Positions 1-6,732 of a stretch of DNA of 64,000 nt are shown one piece after another. The notes under the pieces were generated by a model that had not been told where the DNA came from, did not search any database, and was given only the letters and a program-made list of their open reading frames with translations. This DNA is from Patescibacteria group bacterium (GTDB taxonomy: Bacteria > Patescibacteriota > Minisyncoccia > Phycocordibacterales > BOKC01). Made by a program: the position numbers and the translations under genes. The stretch's first letter is position 1. The number at the start of each line of letters is the position of its first letter. The stretch spans positions 19,111 through 83,110 of the forward strand of contig BOKC01000004.1 in assembly GCA_016860785.1 (NCBI GenBank), written 5' to 3'.

Positions 1-1906
1 CGCTGGCAACTAGAATTTGGTCAAATTCTTCACGTTCAATCGTCTCAACCTCAATCAAACGCAAAGCAATAGCGTCTAAAACATTTTTCTTTTCAGTCAA
101 AATCTGTTGGGCTTTTACTAAACCCTCTTTCATAATCTTGCTGACTTCCTCGTCAATCAAAGCGCTAACTTCTTCCGAATACTCTTTTTCGTCCAGCCCA
201 TGGCCAAACATTGTTCTGCCTGCTTGACCCTCAAAAGCCATGGCGCCGAGCTTTTCTGACATGCCGTATTTAGTCACCATATCACGCGCCAGAGCAGTTG
301 AAACCTGTAAATCATTTGAGGAACCAGTGGTTAGATCATCAAACATCATCGTCTCGGCCGCATAGCCACCAAGCGAAACAGCAATATCGTCTAAAAATTC
401 TTTACGCGATTGGAGCCGTTTGTCTTCAAACGGCAATTTCAGAGTATAGCCAGCCGCTCGCCCGCGAGAAATAATTGAAATTTTATGGACCGGATCAGCA
501 TAAGGCAAGACGCTAGCCACAAGAGCGTGGCCGGCTTCGTGATAAGCGGTTATTTCCTTTTCTTTTTTGGAAAGAATATGACTTCGACGTTCAGGGCCAA
601 GCATAACTTTTTCAATTGAACGGACAAGATCGTATTGGGAAATTTTCTGACGCTCTTCTCGAGCCGCCAAAATCGCCGCCTCATTCATTAATGAATATAA
701 ATCAGCGCCGGAAAAACCCGGAGTTCGTTCGGCAATAACCCGCAAATTTACATCTTCAGCGAGTTTTTTGCCACCGGCATGAATTTTAAGAATTTCTTCC
801 CTGTCGTCTCTGTCCGGCATGTCTATCACAACACGTCTATCAAAACGTCCGGGTCGGACAAGAGCTGGGTCCAAAACATCCGGGCGATTTGTTGCCGCCA
901 AAATTATTATTTTTTCATTTGGCTCAAAGCCGTCCATTTCTACCAAGATTTGATTCAGTGTCTGCTCACGCTCGTCGTTACCTCCACCCACACCAGTCCC
1001 GCGGACTCGGCCAACGGCGTCAATCTCATCAATAAAAATTATAGCTGGCGCCGCCTGCTTAGCCATCTTGAAAAGGTCTCTGACTCTTGAAGCACCCACA
1101 CCTACAAACATTTCAACAAATTCTGAACCAGAAATTGAAAAGAAGGCGACTCCGGCTTCACCAGCGACTGCTCTGGCAAGAAGAGTTTTGCCGGTACCGC
1201 TAGGGCCGATCAAGAGTGCCCCTTTTGGAATCCGCGCGCCAATTTCTATAAACTTTTTAGGATTACGGAGAAAATCAACAACTTCTTTCAATTCTTCCTT
1301 GGCTTCTTTGACACCGGCAACATCCTTGAAGGTTACTCTCTGTTTACTATCATGAGGCAAAATCATTCGGGCTTTCGATTGGCCAAAAGAAAAAGCTTGC
1401 ATTCCAGCACCACGAACCTGCCTTGATAAAAACCAGATAATAAAAATGATAAAAATGAGGGGAATTAAAAACGGCGCCAGATTCAAAAGCCAAAAGCCAA
1501 AACCAGACTGGTTTTTAACTTCAATTGAAACAGAAGCTAAATCTTCCGGTGACGCGCCGTGATAGACCAAAACTTCGGTCAACGAAACCCCTACTTCTTT
1601 TTTTGATTCCTTCACAGCTTCGTCTTGATACAAAATTTCCAACTTGTCGCCACGAATTACAATCTCTGAAACAGTTCCGGATCTAACATCTTGAGCTAAC
1701 TGCGAAATAGCGATAATCTCTACTTTCTGCCTCTGTTCTACAATAAAAGAATAGAAAGTGATAAGGATGAAGAAAAACAAAAAAGCCGTCAACAGATTCA
1801 TCCAGAACTGCTTTTTATCCGGCGTTTTTCCCTTTTTTACTGGTTTTCTAACTAAAAAGACCTTTTTCTTTTGTTCTCCTTTCTTTTGATTTTTTTGTTG
1901 GGGCAT
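1..1906 (-). CDS. ftsH: FtsH ATP-dependent zinc metalloprotease (3' end outside window)
   Basis: Membrane-anchored AAA+ protease that degrades misfolded membrane proteins and, in other bacteria, some ssrA-tagged proteins. The frame runs from an ATG at 1906 off the left edge. It begins with a Lys-rich cytoplasmic tail, a membrane segment, an extracytoplasmic domain and a second membrane segment. The AAA domain follows, with a Walker A reading GPSGTGKT where most homologues have GPPGTGKT, Walker B (IIFIDEIDA), the arginine-finger region RPGRFDR, and then the zinc site HEAGH. No Shine-Dalgarno sequence precedes the ATG. It is divergent from smpB. The last part of the protease domain lies outside the window. 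Confidence 0.97.
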   Translation of the reverse strand, partial: MPQQKNQKKGEQKKKVFLVRKPVKKGKTPDKKQFWMNLLTAFLFFFILITFYSFIVEQRQKVEIIAISQLAQDVRSGTVSEIVIRGDKLEILYQDEAVKESKKEVGVSLTEVLVYHGASPEDLASVSIEVKNQSGFGFWLLNLAPFLIPLIFIIFIIWFLSRQVRGAGMQAFSFGQSKARMILPHDSKQRVTFKDVAGVKEAKEELKEVVDFLRNPKKFIEIGARIPKGALLIGPSGTGKTLLARAVAGEAGVAFFSISGSEFVEMFVGVGASRVRDLFKMAKQAAPAIIFIDEIDAVGRVRGTGVGGGNDEREQTLNQILVEMDGFEPNEKIIILAATNRPDVLDPALVRPGRFDRRVVIDMPDRDDREEILKIHAGGKKLAEDVNLRVIAERTPGFSGADLYSLMNEAAILAAREERQKISQYDLVRSIEKVMLGPERRSHILSKKEKEITAYHEAGHALVASVLPYADPVHKISIISRGRAAGYTLKLPFEDKRLQSRKEFLDDIAVSLGGYAAETMMFDDLTTGSSNDLQVSTALARDMVTKYGMSEKLGAMAFEGQAGRTMFGHGLDEKEYSEEVSALIDEEVSKIMKEGLVKAQQILTEKKNVLDAIALRLIEVETIEREEFDQILVAS

Positions 1907-1937
1907 TTTGAATTTTTATATAACGGTTAAATTAACC

Positions 1938-1967
1938 TTGTGGATTAAATCGTCTGTCCAGTATAAT
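1938..1967 (+). promoter_or_regulatory. Putative promoter of smpB
   Basis: A perfect -10 box TATAAT at 1962-1967 is preceded by a weak -35 (TTGTGG, 1938-1943) with an 18-bp spacer. Predicted initiation near 1974 gives a leader of about 34 nt to the ATG at 2008. The complementary strand reads TATACT across the same bases, so the box might also serve the divergent ftsH. Confidence 0.45.
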
Positions 1968-2007
1968 CTATTTGAGATTGATAAACAATTTTGTACATTT
2001 CAGAAAG

Positions 2008-2451
2008 ATGATTTTATTAAAAAACAAAAAAGCCGGTCTCAATTACGAATTCATAGAAAAATTTGAAGCCGGAATTAAACTTTTCGGGTTTGAGGTTAAA
2101 TCTCTAAAAAGTAAGAGGGGTTCGCTTGAAGGCGGATATGCTACTACAAAAGATGGAGAAGTTTTTGTTTTAAATTTGGAAATCCCTCCATACCAAGCTG
2201 GTAATACGCCAAAAGAGTATGAATCGAGACGAGAGAGAAAGCTACTCTTAACCAAAAAAGAGATTGCTAGGTTTGCCGGCCTTGAAAAGCAAAAAGGGTT
2301 GACAATAGTGCCAATTTCAGTATATACTAAAGGCAACAAAATCAAGCTTGAGTTGGCTGTCGCGAAAGGAAAGAAGAAATACGACAAGCGCGAGGATATA
2401 AAAAAACGCGATACTCTGCGCGACACCCAACGCGAATTGAAAGATCTTTGA
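2008..2451 (+). CDS. smpB: SsrA-binding protein SmpB
   Basis: SmpB binds tmRNA and is needed for trans-translation, the rescue of ribosomes stalled on broken mRNA. The 147-residue product shows the family hallmarks in order: N-terminal KKAGLNYEF, the GFEVKSLK strand, and the C-terminal Lys/Arg-rich tail with KKKYDKREDIKKRD that enters the mRNA channel. The ATG at 2008 was chosen because it gives the family start; the frame stays open to 1972. The tmRNA gene follows on the same strand about 100 nt downstream, so the two partners of the rescue system are adjacent. Confidence 0.96.
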   Translation: MILLKNKKAGLNYEFIEKFEAGIKLFGFEVKSLKSKRGSLEGGYATTKDGEVFVLNLEIPPYQAGNTPKEYESRRERKLLLTKKEIARFAGLEKQKGLTIVPISVYTKGNKIKLELAVAKGKKKYDKREDIKKRDTLRDTQRELKDL

Positions 2452-2482
2452 CAGATAGGTATTAGGTCCGCCAGCTGGCGGA

Positions 2483-2535
2483 TTAGACCCTAGGCCTTAG
2501 GAGAAAACAGAATTTTCCTAAAGCCTAGGGTCTAA
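2483..2535. repeat. Large inverted repeat with CCTAGGG core between smpB and tmRNA
   Basis: Arms TTAGACCCTAGGC (2483-2495) and GCCTAGGGTCTAA (2523-2535) are perfectly complementary, and the pairing continues inward for about seven more bases with one mismatch. No T-tract follows, so it is not a standard intrinsic terminator. A 16-base palindrome TCCGCCAGCTGGCGGA lies just upstream. The CTAGGG core recurs in other intergenic regions of this window. Confidence 0.7.
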
Positions 2536-2555
2536 TTCCCTAGAGCTTCATATTT

Positions 2556-2966
2556 GGGGATGATCGGCCTAGACAAAAGACTGATTGTCTGCACGCAAGG
2601 CAGAGCTCCAAGAACTCTCAAAAAGCTTGGAAACTTCTAAGTGCAAACAACTTAGTTGCAAAAGCAAAATCAGTTGTATCTCCGTATTTCGGGGCCAACC
2701 AATTTGCTTTCGCTCACGCTTAATAAAGCTCGAGCGACATCTCTTCTTTCGACTTCCGATAAAGAGTTAGAGGTGTAATATTTTCGGGATAGAGATTGAA
2801 TTGTCTCATTCAATTTTCGAAACTTATGGGGCTCGGTGAATAAGTGTTTTGTTTGTTTTAAAGCTTATTCATTTAAATCCGCTGTAAGCGGAAAAAACAA
2901 ACTATGCCTTGTAGAGAAGTACATTTAATCACCTTTTGCACGCGAGTTCGATTCTCGCCATCTCCA
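2556..2966 (+). ncRNA. ssrA: tmRNA (transfer-messenger RNA)
   Basis: tmRNA rescues stalled ribosomes and appends a degradation tag. The 5' end GGGGATG (2556-2562) pairs with CATCTCC (2959-2965) as the acceptor stem, with one G-U pair. The 3' domain carries the T-arm GCGAGTTCGATTCTCGC. A3' discriminator is followed by TTT, so CCA is not encoded. The tag frame most likely resumes at GCA 2658, after TTAGTT, which resembles the conserved TAGTC context. It ends in GANQFAFAHA before a double stop TAATAA at 2721-2726. An in-frame GCA at 2643 would lengthen the tag by five residues. An intrinsic terminator follows. SmpB is encoded next door. Confidence 0.95.
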
Positions 2967-2973
2967 TTTGTAC

Positions 2974-3010
2974 AAAAATCAGCCCTGTTTTAACAGGGCT
3001 GATTTTTGTT
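2974..3010 (+). terminator. Intrinsic terminator of ssrA, probably bidirectional
   Basis: The stem AAAAATCAGCCCTG / CAGGGCTGATTTTT closes a short TTTAA loop and is followed by T-rich sequence. It lies between the tmRNA 3' end and the converging VKOR gene, and its A/T symmetry suits both strands. Confidence 0.9.
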
Positions 3011-3021
3011 AATTGGTATAA

Positions 3022-3465
3022 CTAATATTGCACCACCTTGCTCTGGCGCGTTTTAATTAAAATATAAATTCCTAAAACAAAAAGAAGGGTTGAAGTGCCG
3101 GCCGAAATCATGCAATACTGACAAATCTCTCCAATAACAAAAAACTGAAGATAGACAAAATATACCGAAACAATAAACCCTAAAAAAGTAAGCCAAGAAG
3201 CAAATCTAATAACCCCCTCTTTCTTACCATCAAGAAAACTGACAGACAAGATCAAAATGGCCAAGTAATACAAAGCGCCTAGAAGAGCAACCGGAACGCC
3301 AAAAATTTTGCTTTGTTCACTCGTCAAAACAACTTCACAGCCCTGAATCGTGCACGGCGGAATATTGCCACGATAATGCTCAACCGTAAGATAAGTCGCG
3401 TCAAGAAAACCAATAACACCTACCACTAAAAATATAACAACAGCAATCTTTATACTTTTTGTCAT
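3022..3465 (-). CDS. Vitamin K epoxide reductase (VKOR) family protein
   Basis: Membrane quinone-linked oxidoreductase that re-oxidises DsbA-like proteins during disulfide formation outside the membrane. The 147-residue protein has four predicted helices and the two cysteine pairs of bacterial VKOR: a loop pair C38/C43 (CTIQGC) and the CxxC active site C115/C118 (CQYC). It overlaps the upstream DsbA-like gene by 4 nt (ATGA), so the oxidant and its partner are translationally coupled. It is the last gene of the minus-strand copper/redox island. Confidence 0.93.
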   Translation of the reverse strand: MTKSIKIAVVIFLVVGVIGFLDATYLTVEHYRGNIPPCTIQGCEVVLTSEQSKIFGVPVALLGALYYLAILILSVSFLDGKKEGVIRFASWLTFLGFIVSVYFVYLQFFVIGEICQYCMISAGTSTLLFVLGIYILIKTRQSKVVQY

Positions 3466-4112
3466 TGATTTAATTTTTCAGAAACAACTCTTTCAAATTC
3501 TTCATAACCGCGCGGGTTAGAAATTTTTTCTCCGTTCAAGAAAAAAGTTGGAGTGCCGGTAATACCAATTGAAACCCCCTCTCTATAACTAGCAGAAACT
3601 TTATCTTGCAAGTCTTTCGCATCAAGGTCATTTATGAATTGTTCTTCATCAAGTTGTAATTGCTGTGCATAACCGATGAAAATTTCTTTAGCCCCGAAAT
3701 TGGCAGACCAATTTTTCTGATTTTCAAACAATAAATCATGCATTTCCCAAAACTTCCCCTGACGACCAGCCGCTTCTGATGCTAACGAGGCGAGCTCCGC
3801 ATTTCTGTGAATTTGTGTAAGAGGAAAATGTCTATAAACAACTGCGATTTGCGAACCGAACTTCTCTTTCAAATCTTTTAGGATTGGGAAATAAGAAGCA
3901 CAAGCAGGGCACTCAAAATCAGAATATTCTATAATCACAACCTCGGCCGACATCTCACCATTTATCCAATCAGATGCGCTAATCGGTTGTGGCTCACGAG
4001 AAACCAAGCCGGAGGATTTGTCCGTCTTAGCACCCAAAAAAATAATTCCAAACACTGAAGCAATAATAAAAACTCCAAAACCAACCCACAAAAACGCGTT
4101 ATTTTTTTTCAT
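3462..4112 (-). CDS. DsbA-like thioredoxin-fold disulfide oxidoreductase, membrane-anchored
   Basis: 216 residues: a Lys-rich N-terminus, one membrane anchor (about residues 8-27), then a DsbA/Thioredoxin_4 domain with the active-site CPAC at 68-71 (context FECPACASYF) and the cis-proline loop GTPTFFLNG. It should catalyse disulfide formation in extracytoplasmic proteins and be re-oxidised by the overlapping VKOR gene. Secreted proteins later in this window carry paired cysteines and are possible substrates. No Shine-Dalgarno precedes the ATG at 4112. Confidence 0.93.
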   Translation of the reverse strand: MKKNNAFLWVGFGVFIIASVFGIIFLGAKTDKSSGLVSREPQPISASDWINGEMSAEVVIIEYSDFECPACASYFPILKDLKEKFGSQIAVVYRHFPLTQIHRNAELASLASEAAGRQGKFWEMHDLLFENQKNWSANFGAKEIFIGYAQQLQLDEEQFINDLDAKDLQDKVSASYREGVSIGITGTPTFFLNGEKISNPRGYEEFERVVSEKLNQ

Positions 4113-4167
4113 ATTTTTAATTTTAACATAACAAAAAGAAAGCGAATAATCTCGACTTTTTAGCTGA

Positions 4168-4698
4168 TTAACTGAAATATTTTAACCTGTCTCGCCAAAT
4201 ACCGAAGGTGGTAAATAATAAATTAACAGCCATTGTACCAAAATATTCAATCTGACCAATGCGACCGCCGGCAAAAAAATAAGTTCCAAACATTGAATCA
4301 ACCGACAAGAAGATAGCCAGAAGAAACAAAAACCATGTGGAATTTTTCTGAAGCAAGGCAAACAACAAAAGATAGCTTGAAACAAAAAACAAATTTAGAG
4401 GCAAATAAACAAGAGGTAGGTTTAAAGCCAGACGCGCAAAAAGAAAAGCGACGATTGTAATAGTTAAAAATTTTATTAGCAACGTAGGACGAGAGAAACG
4501 GGAAAGCAAAGCTTTAACATTTCTGAGCCAACTTCGTCTGGCCAAAGGCCGACTCCATCGTGCCGACGGCCGAGGAGCTAATATAGGTTCAATACTGCGT
4601 GGCTCTGTCGCGCGAATGGACGAGTAAAGCGAGTTCTGACAATACCCTATGGCTTTGCCCCAGGGAGCCTTTATAATTTTTTTATTTTTTGAATCCAT
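4168..4698 (-). CDS. Small polytopic membrane protein with repeat-derived N-terminus
   Basis: 176 residues of unknown function. Residues after about 70 form four hydrophobic segments and end in a short basic tail. Residues about 9-70 are not membrane-like (PRSIEPILAPRP, repeated Arg and Ser) and come entirely from the dispersed repeat at 4471-4675, whose second copy lies in the gene ending at 49492. The nominal ATG at 4698 (MDSKNKKIIK) precedes the repeat; the original start may have been there or at an in-frame TTG just inside the hydrophobic part. It sits between the 2-helix protein gene and dsbA in the copper/redox island. Confidence 0.6.
   Translation of the reverse strand: MDSKNKKIIKAPWGKAIGYCQNSLYSSIRATEPRSIEPILAPRPSARWSRPLARRSWLRNVKALLSRFSRPTLLIKFLTITIVAFLFARLALNLPLVYLPLNLFFVSSYLLLFALLQKNSTWFLFLLAIFLSVDSMFGTYFFAGGRIGQIEYFGTMAVNLLFTTFGIWRDRLKYFS
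4471..4675 (-). repeat. Dispersed repeat, copy A (about 205 bp)
   Basis: On the minus strand it starts near AAGGCTCCCTGGGGCAAAGC and ends at GCTAATAAAA. It matches 50764-50948 at roughly 90 percent identity apart from a 21-nt deletion in the other copy, bounded by CGGCC. Short TAATAAA-like sequences flank both ends in both copies. The frame is open through the whole element. Of the substitutions between copies I count about nine that change the amino acid and four or five silent, so it does not look conserved as protein. Confidence 0.88.
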
Positions 4699-4708
4699 TT
4701 AAAGAAAA

Positions 4709-5185
4709 TTAAAAACCCCTCCTAGAAAGCAGACAAAAAATAATTCCAATCCAAATTGAAATCAGTCCGAGTAGTAAAATTAGTCCGGAAAAAACATAGG
4801 TTAAAATTCCCAAATGAAGAGCAGTGATGAGAGCTATGGCGGTAATCCAAATGTTTCGAGCTTCGTTAGGGACCATAACCGGCTCACCTTCTTCGTTTAA
4901 AACCGGACGGCCTTTAGTATCAAGTCTTGGCACAAGTCTTGGCATCTCCGCATAAGTTTTTCCGTCTGTCATCCGCAAAGTATGCTCACGTATAATATCG
5001 GCTTGAGCTTTTAAAGTCAGCGGTCCTCGCACTACTACTTCCGGAATCCTAGCGTCAGACGGCGTAATAATATTTTCTGCCGAAATATTTTTATAAGTAA
5101 AACAAATTCCCCAAATACCGGCGACAACCATTGCTATGCCGGCTACAATTGCTAATCCTGATGAAAATTTAAGTAATTTTTTCAT
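4709..5185 (-). CDS. Membrane protein resembling the so-called LigA-annotated small membrane family
   Basis: 158 residues: an N-terminal membrane helix (about 9-31), an external domain with ENIITPSDA and GPLTLKAQADII..H..R.TDGKTYAEMPR, then two more helices (about 113-153). The ENITV-DA, AQADII and GKTYAE pattern resembles small actinobacterial membrane proteins that databases often label, without support, aromatic ring-opening dioxygenase LigA. Nothing here supports an enzymatic role. It lies 10 nt upstream of the 4168-4698 gene and belongs to the same run of minus-strand genes. The family link is from memory. Confidence 0.65.
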   Translation of the reverse strand: MKKLLKFSSGLAIVAGIAMVVAGIWGICFTYKNISAENIITPSDARIPEVVVRGPLTLKAQADIIREHTLRMTDGKTYAEMPRLVPRLDTKGRPVLNEEGEPVMVPNEARNIWITAIALITALHLGILTYVFSGLILLLGLISIWIGIIFCLLSRRGF

Positions 5186-5284
5186 AATTAATATAGATTA
5201 AAAATTAGAACCAATAAAACATAACAATATTATTATATCAGCATTATTGCTATCAAACCGCCTTCAGCCAAACAAAACCATAAA

Positions 5285-5716
5285 TCACCAACTTCTACAA
5301 CAATCTATTATTTTTTTAAACCAGCCGTCGGCTGTTTTATTTCTAAGAAGAAAAACCAATCCGAAAATTACCCAAATAACAAAGACAAAAACCAACACCG
5401 GCAAATCAATCTCAAATTTAAGGAAAAAATAAAAAACAATGAAAACGGTTAAAAGATACGGTAGACGAAAAACTAGAAATTTTTCCGGCAATTTGTTATT
5501 TAAATAATAAAGAAACCCAACAGCGCTTCCGCCCATAAGAAGAGCCAAAACCAGCGGGTCAATTTCAATAAAAATTTGCCCCGAAAAATATAAAAGAAGT
5601 CCAAAAAGCCAGGTGGCAAGGACTGAAAAGCAAATAGCACATAAGCTCGGAAACAACTTTTTTAATCCAAGCGATAGAAAAAATAAAACGACTATTGAAA
5701 TTAAAGCCCAGAGCAT
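5285..5716 (-). CDS. Hypothetical membrane protein with CxxC
   Basis: 143 residues with four or five hydrophobic segments covering nearly the whole chain. A CAIC motif sits at the end of the first helix pair and two adjacent cysteines near the C-terminus (IDCC). No family recognised. It starts 1 nt after the stop of the HCPLC membrane protein, so the two are almost certainly co-translated. The cysteine pairs fit the metal/redox theme, but that is inference. Confidence 0.7.
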   Translation of the reverse strand: MLWALISIVVLFFLSLGLKKLFPSLCAICFSVLATWLFGLLLYFSGQIFIEIDPLVLALLMGGSAVGFLYYLNNKLPEKFLVFRLPYLLTVFIVFYFFLKFEIDLPVLVFVFVIWVIFGLVFLLRNKTADGWFKKIIDCCRSW

Positions 5717-5717
5717 A

Positions 5718-6242
5718 TTAAATTGTTAGTTGTAAAATTATCCCCACCACAATAAGAAGAATAAAAGTAATTCCCAAGCCCTGATAAGGTAGGATTTGAC
5801 CATTTCTTAAACGGGCAATAAATCTGCTTAAATAAGGTACCCAAAATAACAGAATACCTCCTAAAACTGATCCGAAAACATAGAGGTTTATAAGATAAGT
5901 GTTATGGAATAAAGTTCCGTATTCGCCGAAAAAAGAAATGTAAAGAGGACGGTATTCTATGATAAAAGGCATTATGGGAACGATTGTTAATAAATAAACA
6001 CCGACCGCAATGAGGGTGTCCTGATATTTCATGTACTTCTTTTTTATAAGCCGCGCCATCCAGAGACCTAAAGCTAATGCAAAAGCGCCGATAAAAACTC
6101 CGACTACCGGCGTTTTAACACCAATTGAGGCGGCAAAAACCGCGAGTACTCCGGCGCCAGCGGTGCAAAGCGGACAATGAGCCGAAACAAATTTAGGTGC
6201 AAGAGCAAACAAACCTAGCAAAATTAATAATTCTTTTTTCAT
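5718..6242 (-). CDS. Hypothetical membrane protein with HCPLC motif after a signal sequence
   Basis: 174 residues. A signal-like N-terminus ends in SAHCPLC, so a His-Cys-x-x-Cys group would lie at the outer face right after the cleavage or anchor region. About five hydrophobic helices follow, with a basic loop RLIKKKY. I do not recognise a family. The start codon overlaps the end of the DUF411 gene by 4 nt (ATGA) and the next gene starts 1 nt after its stop. The context suggests copper or thiol handling at the membrane. Confidence 0.72.
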   Translation of the reverse strand: MKKELLILLGLFALAPKFVSAHCPLCTAGAGVLAVFAASIGVKTPVVGVFIGAFALALGLWMARLIKKKYMKYQDTLIAVGVYLLTIVPIMPFIIEYRPLYISFFGEYGTLFHNTYLINLYVFGSVLGGILLFWVPYLSRFIARLRNGQILPYQGLGITFILLIVVGIILQLTI

Positions 6243-6712
6243 ATTCTTATAAATTCATAAATTTCTCCATCATTTGAAGTAGCATAAATAACCCAGTCTT
6301 CGGTCTTTGGCCCCGGCATTCCGGGTGTTCCAGAAGGCATCCCTGGTAACGCAATACCTTTTATATCCGGCTTCTCTGTCAGTAGTTTCTTAATCACTTC
6401 AAGCGGAATATGACCTTCAATCGCATAGCCGGCCACAAATGAAGTGTGGCAACTTGATAAGCTTTGCGGAATTCCGTATTCCTCTTTTATTTTTCCCAAC
6501 TCAAGATTGGAAATATCTTTTGCCTCTACTTCTACCCCGCTTCGGGAAAGATAGCTGATATAGACTCCACAACAGCCACACTCAGGCGTTTTAAAAACTT
6601 CTACTTTTTCTCCAGCCAAACTTGTTTGAACAATATCTGAGGGGCCCTGCCAAAGAAATAATATTCCGGCAAAAACAACGAGGGCAATAAAAACAAAAAA
6701 TATTTTTTTCAT
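6239..6712 (-). CDS. DUF411 family metal-binding protein
   Basis: 157 residues: an N-terminal membrane anchor or signal (about 4-21), then the DUF411 domain with PECGCCGVYISYL (Cys45, Cys47, Cys48), SSCHTSF (Cys88, His89), GYAIEGHIP (His101) and the ALPGMPSGTPGMPGP loop. DUF411 proteins are commonly found in copper resistance clusters and are thought to bind the metal; their exact role is not settled. It lies directly downstream of copB and overlaps the next gene by 4 nt. Confidence 0.93.
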   Translation of the reverse strand: MKKIFFVFIALVVFAGILFLWQGPSDIVQTSLAGEKVEVFKTPECGCCGVYISYLSRSGVEVEAKDISNLELGKIKEEYGIPQSLSSCHTSFVAGYAIEGHIPLEVIKKLLTEKPDIKGIALPGMPSGTPGMPGPKTEDWVIYATSNDGEIYEFIRI

Positions 6713-6732
6713 AAATTAGTTTATTTTAATTT

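Noticed and set aside
2974..3010. tmRNA permutation into two pieces
   Set aside because: The acceptor halves lie at the two ends of one continuous segment with the tag frame between them, so it is the ordinary one-piece form.
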